Shown here: positions 6,070 to 10,239 of the stretch, piece by piece
Layout of the letters: each line of letters starts with the position of its first letter
Position numbering within the stretch: position 1 is the stretch's first letter
Source of the DNA: JAUWVG01 sp964633715
GTDB taxonomy: Bacteria > Acidobacteriota > Aminicenantia > Aminicenantales > Aminicenantaceae
Length of the DNA stretch: 10,239 nt
Assembly (NCBI GenBank): GCA_964633715.1
Contig: CAZWHQ010000081.1
Span: 1-10,239, forward strand
Direction: 5' to 3'
Position numbers and translations under genes: made by a program
The notes under the pieces: generated by a model
Told to the model about the DNA's origin: nothing
Seen by the model: only the letters and a program-made list of their open reading frames with translations
The model's database searches: none

Positions 6070-6320
6070 AAATCATTTTTTCAACGCAGTCCTGGGATGA
6101 GTACCTCTTCTGGCAAAAAACAGACCAGAAAATCCATAAGCGGATCAACACCCTCATCAAAGAGATATCCAGGGATCCATTTCACGGCAAGGGAAAACCG
6201 GAACCTCTCAAACACGCACTGGCAGGATACTGGTCCCGGCGGATAAATGAGGAACACCGAATCGTGGTTAAAATCGAAGGGGATTCGCTATTGATCGCTC
6301 AGGTTCGGCTTCACTACTAG
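6066..6320 (+). CDS. yoeB: YoeB mRNA interferase toxin
   Basis: An 84-residue ribosome-dependent endonuclease of the RelE/YoeB family that cuts mRNA in the ribosomal A site. It matches E. coli YoeB along its whole length, with identical length and blocks such as SWDEYLFWQKTD, GKGKPEPLKHALAGYWSRRINEEHR and LLIAQVRLHY. The catalytic residues known for YoeB are all present at the standard positions: E46, R65 and H83, with the terminal Y84. The toxin therefore looks active, unlike HicA earlier in the window. Translation starts at GTG 6066, which overlaps the yefM stop as GTGA; coupling would keep toxin below antitoxin levels. The stop codon lies only 2 bp from the end of the convergent aldo/keto reductase, and no terminator is visible between them. 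Confidence 0.96.
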   Translation: MKIIFSTQSWDEYLFWQKTDQKIHKRINTLIKEISRDPFHGKGKPEPLKHALAGYWSRRINEEHRIVVKIEGDSLLIAQVRLHY

Positions 6321-6322
6321 GA

Positions 6323-7240
6323 CTACAGCAGCGCGCGGCGGTTTTCTTCCATCTGTTCAAAATTTCCCATCGCGACCGCAAGGGAATCGACTTTATTTTG
6401 CGAGAGGATCCACCGCAGGGCGTTTACAAAGGTGGGCGGGGTTTTTCCGTCCGGAGAGTAAGGCCCGCCTGAACAGGTTTTCATGGCCAGCAGGCCTATG
6501 CCCTGTTTTTTGGCTTTGTCCATTTCGACTTCCAGGGCCGGTTGGTCCCACTCGGCATAGCTGCCCGAATTCATGTGGATATATGAGCCCTTGTGATTGT
6601 AGGGAACCATTATCACTTCATAAAAGGGATTCTCGACAGCAGCCTTCAGGAGTTCGATTTGATGGGCATGCGCTGAGAAACCGTGCGCGCGGATCTTGCC
6701 CTCTTTTTTGGCTGTTTCAAAAAATTCCATTATGGATTCAAAATAAGCGATTTTAACATCTTCTGCACCGTGGATCAGCATGATGTCAATGTAATCCGTT
6801 CGAAGGGCCTTGAGGCTGGCATTCATCGAAGCGGCCATATCCTTTAGAGTCTTTTTGACGGCATCGGCGCCAAAAGAGCCGTCCTTTTGGCGGGGCAGAT
6901 TCACTTTAACCTTGGACTGGATCACGACATCTTTCCTGCGGGAGCCCAGGACTTCCCCGATCATCACCTCATTCCGCCCGTTGGTGTAGGAGCGGCCCGT
7001 ATCGAGAAAGGTAAATCCGGTTTCTATTGCGGCATCGACCAGAGAGGGTTCCATGGTCCGGGACGCCCCGAATCCAATCGGAGAGACTTCAATCCCTGTT
7101 TGACCCAGTTTCACTAGGCCAGATGCCCCTTTCCCGGAGACCTTTTTGTAGCCTGTCCCCAACACCCCAAATCCCAACAGGGCAACAGAAGATGTCTTGA
7201 GAAATTCCTTCCGTGTCATTTTTCCTTTACTGTTTTTCAT
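6323..7240 (-). CDS. Tat-signal aldo/keto reductase
   Basis: A 305-residue aldo/keto reductase (PF00248), a TIM-barrel NADPH-type oxidoreductase of carbonyl or sugar substrates. Residues 9-15, TRKEFLK, followed by SSVALLGFGVLGTG, look like a Tat signal with RK in place of RR, so export of the folded enzyme is likely. The catalytic tetrad is complete: D80 and Y85 in FLDTGRSYTNGR, K110 in VVIQSKVKV and H157 in DYIDIMLIHG. KLGQTGIEVSPIGFG opens the barrel, and AMGNFEQMEENRRALL closes it. The protein stops right there: the last helix is short and it lacks the Cys-rich tail seen in the decayed relative at 2827-3317. The end lies 2 bp from the yoeB stop, so a 3' trim when yefM-yoeB arrived is possible. 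AGGAGGAG about 8 nt before the ATG supports the start. Substrate is unknown. Confidence 0.87.
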   Translation of the reverse strand: MKNSKGKMTRKEFLKTSSVALLGFGVLGTGYKKVSGKGASGLVKLGQTGIEVSPIGFGASRTMEPSLVDAAIETGFTFLDTGRSYTNGRNEVMIGEVLGSRRKDVVIQSKVKVNLPRQKDGSFGADAVKKTLKDMAASMNASLKALRTDYIDIMLIHGAEDVKIAYFESIMEFFETAKKEGKIRAHGFSAHAHQIELLKAAVENPFYEVIMVPYNHKGSYIHMNSGSYAEWDQPALEVEMDKAKKQGIGLLAMKTCSGGPYSPDGKTPPTFVNALRWILSQNKVDSLAVAMGNFEQMEENRRALL

Positions 7241-7324
7241 GGATGTGGCTCCTCCTGGATTTTCATGTTCTAGGCTTATACCATGCGATGGTTATTATGT
7301 CAAAAAAGGTGGACTATTGTTGGA

Positions 7325-7352
7325 TTTCCATTTAAAATCTTTTTTGTATTAT
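7325..7352 (+). promoter_or_regulatory. Candidate alkC promoter
   Basis: TTTCCA (7325-7330) and TATTAT (7347-7352) with a 16-nt spacer lie about 40 nt before the alkC ATG, in the AT-rich gap shared with the divergent reductase gene. No Ada-type or LexA-type operator was recognised nearby. The -35 match is modest. Confidence 0.35.
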
Positions 7353-7394
7353 TTAAGATTATTTTCAAACAAGCCTTAACGGGAGGGGCCCAAG

Positions 7395-8474
7395 ATGGCA
7401 GAACGACTCAAAGATATCTTTTTTACCAAAGATTCCATAGGGGCTTTTGCCGATACGATCAAAAAAGCTTATCCTGATTTCAATAAAAAAAAGTTTTTAG
7501 ATCTTATCTATGATGGAGCCTTTAAGGACAAGGAATTCATGGCTAAAAGCAAGCACATCACGGCCTGCCTGCATGAGATATTCCCTAAATCCTACAAAAA
7601 AGCCCTCGACATCTTAAAAACCGCGGCTCCACTTGTCAAAGGCGTTGAGGCCTTATCGCTTCCCGATTATGTGGCCACATATGGTTTGGACGATTTCGAT
7701 CTTTCAGTTCCCGCACTCGGCCACATTACAAAATATATTACGGCGGAACTGGCCATCCGCCCCTTTCTGGACATGGAACCGGAAAAAGGGATGGATTTTA
7801 TGTCCGACTGGGCAGGCAGCAAAAATGCGAATCTCCGGCGCCTCTCCAGTGAAGGCTGCCGGCCGCGGCTTCCCTGGGCTATGGCGCTGTCAAAATTTAA
7901 GAAAGACCCAACCCTGATCCTGCCTGTCCTTGAGAAATTGAAGAATGATAAATCCGAAAATGTGCGCCGGAGTGTGGCCAACAACCTCAACGACATCTCT
8001 AAAGACAATCCAAAAATCGCGCTGGACATCTGTAAGAAATGGTATGGGACGTCCGAAGAAACAGATAAAATCGTTAAACACGCGTGCCGGACTTTGCTCA
8101 AAGCCGGCGATAAGCGGGCTCTTACAATTTTTGGGTACAGCGATCCCTCTAAAATGCTGGTGTCCAATTTTAAGCTCGACAATAAGAAGATAAAAATCGG
8201 GGATAACCTGAATTTCTCCTTTGACCTGGATTTAAAAAAGAAAGGGAAAGTGAGGTTGGAATATGCCGTTTATTATCTCAAAGCCAACGACAGGCAAAAT
8301 AAAAAAGTCTTCAAGTTGACTGAAAACAACTATAAGGCCGGAACACACTCTTTTTCAAGAAAGCAGTATTTTGGGGACATGACCACACGCAAACACTATC
8401 CGGGCACACACGCCATCTCCATCATCATCAATGGAGAGGAAAAAGAAAAAGCTTCCTTTGAATTGACCAAGTAA
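7395..8474 (+). CDS. alkC: AlkC-family DNA glycosylase (HEAT-like repeats plus C-terminal Ig-like domain)
   Basis: A 359-residue protein of the AlkC/AlkD DNA alkylation repair superfamily. These enzymes excise alkylated bases such as 3-methyladenine and 3-methylcytosine without flipping the base, using a concave HEAT-like repeat solenoid. Seen: paired helices from residue 1 to about 250, with LRRLSSEGCRPRLPWA (147-162) and ENVRRSVANNLNDISKDNP (188-206), both hallmark segments. From about 255 to the end the sequence turns beta-rich (SNFKLDNKKIKIGDNLNFSFDL, KVRLEYAVYYLKA, HAISIIINGEEKEKASFELTK), matching the Ig-like domain that distinguishes AlkC from AlkD and contacts DNA. The protein is basic, as expected. 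GGAGG lies 8 nt before the ATG. The gene appears to be a single transcription unit between yefM-yoeB/reductase and the right abiE pair. The family call is strong; the exact substrate is inferred from relatives. Confidence 0.86.
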   Translation: MAERLKDIFFTKDSIGAFADTIKKAYPDFNKKKFLDLIYDGAFKDKEFMAKSKHITACLHEIFPKSYKKALDILKTAAPLVKGVEALSLPDYVATYGLDDFDLSVPALGHITKYITAELAIRPFLDMEPEKGMDFMSDWAGSKNANLRRLSSEGCRPRLPWAMALSKFKKDPTLILPVLEKLKNDKSENVRRSVANNLNDISKDNPKIALDICKKWYGTSEETDKIVKHACRTLLKAGDKRALTIFGYSDPSKMLVSNFKLDNKKIKIGDNLNFSFDLDLKKKGKVRLEYAVYYLKANDRQNKKVFKLTENNYKAGTHSFSRKQYFGDMTTRKHYPGTHAISIIINGEEKEKASFELTK

Positions 8475-8513
8475 AGCTCGTTTCTGAAATTCCTCCAGTA
8501 CAATTCTTGCACT

Positions 8514-8534
8514 ATACTGTCATATATTGACAGT
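8514..8534. promoter_or_regulatory. Right abiE operator, palindrome copy 1
   Basis: The palindrome ACTGTCA-TATAT-TGACAGT (8516-8534) has perfect 7-bp arms. Together with the two preceding bases it is repeated without change at 8576-8596. It lies upstream of the predicted -35 of the abiE promoter, about 62 bp from its twin, roughly six helical turns. The two sites would face the same side of the DNA and suit cooperative binding or bending by the AbiEi-type protein encoded downstream. Confidence 0.7.
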
Positions 8535-8551
8535 TTCACGCAATATATAAC

Positions 8552-8580
8552 TTGACAATTTCCATATATCGTGAAATACT
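8552..8580 (+). promoter_or_regulatory. Right abiE promoter
   Basis: A perfect TTGACA (8552-8557) is followed after 17 nt by AATACT (8575-8580, four of six). The -10 runs into the second palindrome, and both elements lie inside a wider inverted repeat with arms TTTCACG (8534-8540) and CGTGAAA (8570-8576). Transcription would start near 8587, within palindrome copy 2, so occupation of that site should shut the promoter. Confidence 0.55.
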
Positions 8581-8596
8581 GTCATATATTGACAGT
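8576..8596. promoter_or_regulatory. Right abiE operator, palindrome copy 2
   Basis: Exact second copy of the 21-bp unit, with palindrome 8578-8596. It overlaps the predicted -10 and the start of transcription and ends 26 nt before the abiEi-type ATG. Known AbiE operators also carry two inverted repeats bound cooperatively by AbiEi. Confidence 0.7.
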
Positions 8597-8622
8597 ACCG
8601 CACAAAATATTGCGTTAAAACA

Positions 8623-9255
8623 ATGTTCAGATTCATCGAAAATATCAAGGCTCAAATTCCAAATGATTTTTTTTCAGATGCTGAACTGATGAAAATATTA
8701 CCAAAATCAGCAGACAGCCGCTATGCATTAGTGAAAAGGGCTATCGCCTCCAAAGACATTATCCATATTCGCAGAGGATTGTATGTGTTATCTAAAAAGC
8801 ACCACAGGTCCGGCATCAATTTATTTGAAGTGGCCCAGAAGATATATGGTCCTTCATATGTCAGTCTTGAATCTGCTCTCTCCTATCACGGATGGATCCC
8901 CGAAAGTGTACCCACGATTACAAGTGTTTGCCTTAAACGTTCAAAAGAATTTTTTACACCTATGGGGGTTTTCGCTTATTCCAGGTCGCCAAAATTTAAT
9001 TATATCGGAGTTGAGAGAATTCACTCAGGAAAAACGTTGTTTTTTATGGCGGCCCCAACTCGAGCATTGGTGGATTTGGTTGTCTTCAATAAGAAAGATT
9101 GGAAGGGAATGGAGCCACTTATCTCCAGCTTAAGAATTGAGAAGGAAAACCTAAACAACTTGGACAAAGAGATCCTCAATCGATTAGCAAACAAAAGATT
9201 AAGCCAACGTGTTACTCGATTCATCGAAGGCTTACTGAAGGAATTGGAGCAATGA
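8623..9255 (+). CDS. abiEi: AbiEi-type antitoxin / winged-helix autorepressor (right AbiE pair)
   Basis: A 210-residue AbiEi-like protein. Residues about 1-57 form a winged helix-turn-helix: FFSDAELMKILPKSADSRYALVKRAIASKDI, with wing strands IIHIRRGLYVL. The following domain has NLFEVAQKIYGPSYVSLESALSYHG and MAAPTRALVDLVVF, typical of AbiEi and shared in pattern with the left antitoxin. In characterised systems the protein represses its own promoter through the winged helix and counteracts the toxin through the C-terminal domain. The ATG lacks a Shine-Dalgarno sequence but no better start gives the full DNA-binding domain. The large palindromic operator directly upstream supports autoregulation. 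The gene overlaps the toxin gene by 4 bp (ATGA). Confidence 0.85.
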   Translation: MFRFIENIKAQIPNDFFSDAELMKILPKSADSRYALVKRAIASKDIIHIRRGLYVLSKKHHRSGINLFEVAQKIYGPSYVSLESALSYHGWIPESVPTITSVCLKRSKEFFTPMGVFAYSRSPKFNYIGVERIHSGKTLFFMAAPTRALVDLVVFNKKDWKGMEPLISSLRIEKENLNNLDKEILNRLANKRLSQRVTRFIEGLLKELEQ

Positions 9256-10097
9256 GTGTTAAGATTATACAAGAACGCCTAAACAGTTATGAAGTCAAAT
9301 CGTTTCAGGAAGAAGAGATGGCTCTTCGCGAAATAACCCAGGAAGTTGCGCTTCATGCTCTTTACAACACAGATTTTTACAAGATTGCCTCATTTCAGGG
9401 AGGAACATGCCTGCGGATACTCTACAGTCTAAATCGATTTTCTGAAGATCTGGATTTTGCATTGATTGAACCAGACCTTGAATTCAACTTTACAAACTAT
9501 CAAGACCTACTCAAGAGTGAATTGGAGGCCTTCGGTTATGATATCGAAATTATCGAAAAAAGAGATACAGATAGCACCATAAAAAGTATTTTCATGAAGG
9601 AAGATTCCATCGGAAAAATTCTTAACCTTCAGTTTCAGAAATCTGATGGGCGGCCAAAATCCATAAAAATCAAACTCGAAATCGACACAAATCCTCCGGC
9701 CGGAGCAGTAATTGAAAACAAATACCACGATTTTCCTTTAAATTTTTCAGTCACAACCCACAAATTATCCAGTCTCTTTGCAGGTAAATTGCATGCTCTT
9801 TTAACAAGAACCTATACTAAAGGGCGCGATTGGTATGATTTTATCTGGTACACAGACAGGAGAACAAATATCAATTTTCCTTTCTTAAGGAATACCCTGA
9901 TCCAAGCGGGCCCATGGTCTAATCAAGACATCCAAGTTGATCAGATGTGGCTTCACTCTCAATTGAAGAACAAAATTTCAGAAATCCACTGGGATGAGGC
10001 AGTACAAGATGTCCGAAGATTTCTTAAGTCCTATGAACTGAAATCTTTAGAGCTTTGGTCAAAAGATTTCTTTCTCTCGAAACTCGAAAACCTATAA
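9252..10097 (+). CDS. abiEii: AbiEii-family nucleotidyltransferase toxin (right AbiE pair)
   Basis: A 281-residue AbiEii/AbiGii nucleotidyltransferase, close to the usual length for the family. Seen: motif I G50-G51-T52 with RFSEDLDF giving D66/D68; IKLEID with E143/D145 as the third acidic position; K179 in SLFAGKLHALL; and KGRDWYDFIWY (190-200), the conserved late motif. All key residues are present, so an active transferase is likely. Relatives inhibit growth by adding nucleotides to tRNA or other targets, and AbiE loci can confer phage resistance. The start overlaps the antitoxin as ATGA. It differs much from the 229-residue copy at the left end of the window: here motif I has GGT rather than GRT. 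The two systems are therefore separate acquisitions or old paralogues, not a recent duplication. Confidence 0.92.
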   Translation: MSVKIIQERLNSYEVKSFQEEEMALREITQEVALHALYNTDFYKIASFQGGTCLRILYSLNRFSEDLDFALIEPDLEFNFTNYQDLLKSELEAFGYDIEIIEKRDTDSTIKSIFMKEDSIGKILNLQFQKSDGRPKSIKIKLEIDTNPPAGAVIENKYHDFPLNFSVTTHKLSSLFAGKLHALLTRTYTKGRDWYDFIWYTDRRTNINFPFLRNTLIQAGPWSNQDIQVDQMWLHSQLKNKISEIHWDEAVQDVRRFLKSYELKSLELWSKDFFLSKLENL

Positions 10098-10121
10098 TCT
10101 TTCTCTCCCTTCACATACTTT

Positions 10122-10208
10122 AATTAGCCTGAATAATTCATAAAAAATGTCGATGTATCACATAATGATTGTAATATCAATAAATTAACCTGAATAATTC
10201 ATGAAAAA
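10122..10208. repeat. Pair of 26-bp near-identical repeats with internal palindrome
   Basis: Copy 1 (10122-10147) and copy 2 (10183-10208) share AATTA-x-CCTGAATAATTCAT-x-AAAAA with two differences, 61 bp apart. Each contains the perfect 11-bp palindrome TGAATAATTCA. The repeats lie in AT-rich DNA after the abiEii stop. They might be operator sites for a gene outside the window or an end region of an insertion element, but no transposase or coding sequence is visible before the window ends. Confidence 0.55.
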
Positions 10209-10239
10209 AGCTGTTTCCCTTCATAACGTATTGATATAT

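Noticed and set aside
7667..8182. Minus-strand 171-codon open frame
   Set aside because: Fully antisense to alkC, whose hallmark motifs are clear; the frame is a by-product of alkC codon use.
8514..8596. Short CRISPR-like repeat pair
   Set aside because: Only two copies, palindromic, containing promoter elements and sitting directly upstream of an AbiEi-type gene; an operator explains them better.

Overview
The window reads as an accessory, toxin-antitoxin-rich stretch of a bacterial chromosome. A lipoprotein signal with a lipobox, Tat-type signals on aldo/keto reductases, a DUF1080 protein and a periplasmic-type serine hydrolase point to a didermic (Gram-negative-type) heterotroph. The mix of Tat-type aldo/keto reductases with DUF1080 proteins reminds me of Acidobacteriota/Aminicenantes-like or Planctomycetes-like genomes. 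That placement is an impression, not something the sequence proves. No rRNA, tRNA, transposase or CRISPR array was seen.

Layout from left to right. (1) 7-1267, minus strand: an AbiE-type pair, AbiEi antitoxin then AbiEii nucleotidyltransferase toxin, with a promoter and an inverted-repeat operator at 1279-1332. (2) 1268-1593: gap holding the abiE promoter, an orphan palindrome and the hicB promoter. (3) 1594-2029, plus: hicB-hicA, in which HicA has Leu in place of its catalytic His. (4) 2121-2822, plus: DUF1080 lipoprotein. (5) 2827-3317, minus: wreck of a Tat-exported aldo/keto reductase with a Cys-rich tail. (6) 3329-4747, minus: exported serine hydrolase. (7) 5032-5574, minus: five-helix membrane protein of unknown role. 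(8) 5818-6320, plus: yefM-yoeB with a textbook TGTACA double operator. (9) 6323-7240, minus: intact-looking Tat aldo/keto reductase ending 2 bp from the yoeB stop. (10) 7395-8474, plus: AlkC-family DNA glycosylase. (11) 8514-10097, plus: second AbiE-type pair behind an elaborate operator of two identical palindromes. (12) 10098-10239: a 26-bp near-repeat at the window edge.

Four separate two-gene toxin-antitoxin loci (abiE, hicBA, yefM-yoeB, abiE) in about 10 kb is the main theme. Each is antitoxin-first with overlapping reading frames (4 or 8 bp), and three have a visible operator that fits autoregulation. The metabolic genes between them look like ordinary cargo or resident genes. One is decayed to a pseudogene and another may be trimmed at its 3' end where yefM-yoeB begins. 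The AbiE genes look more AT-rich and lack Shine-Dalgarno sequences, while the serine hydrolase, membrane protein, reductase and alkC genes have strong GGAGG-type sites. This fits separate acquisition of the TA modules. I did not find a clearly new system; the most notable oddities are the HicA His-to-Leu change and the compound abiE operator.
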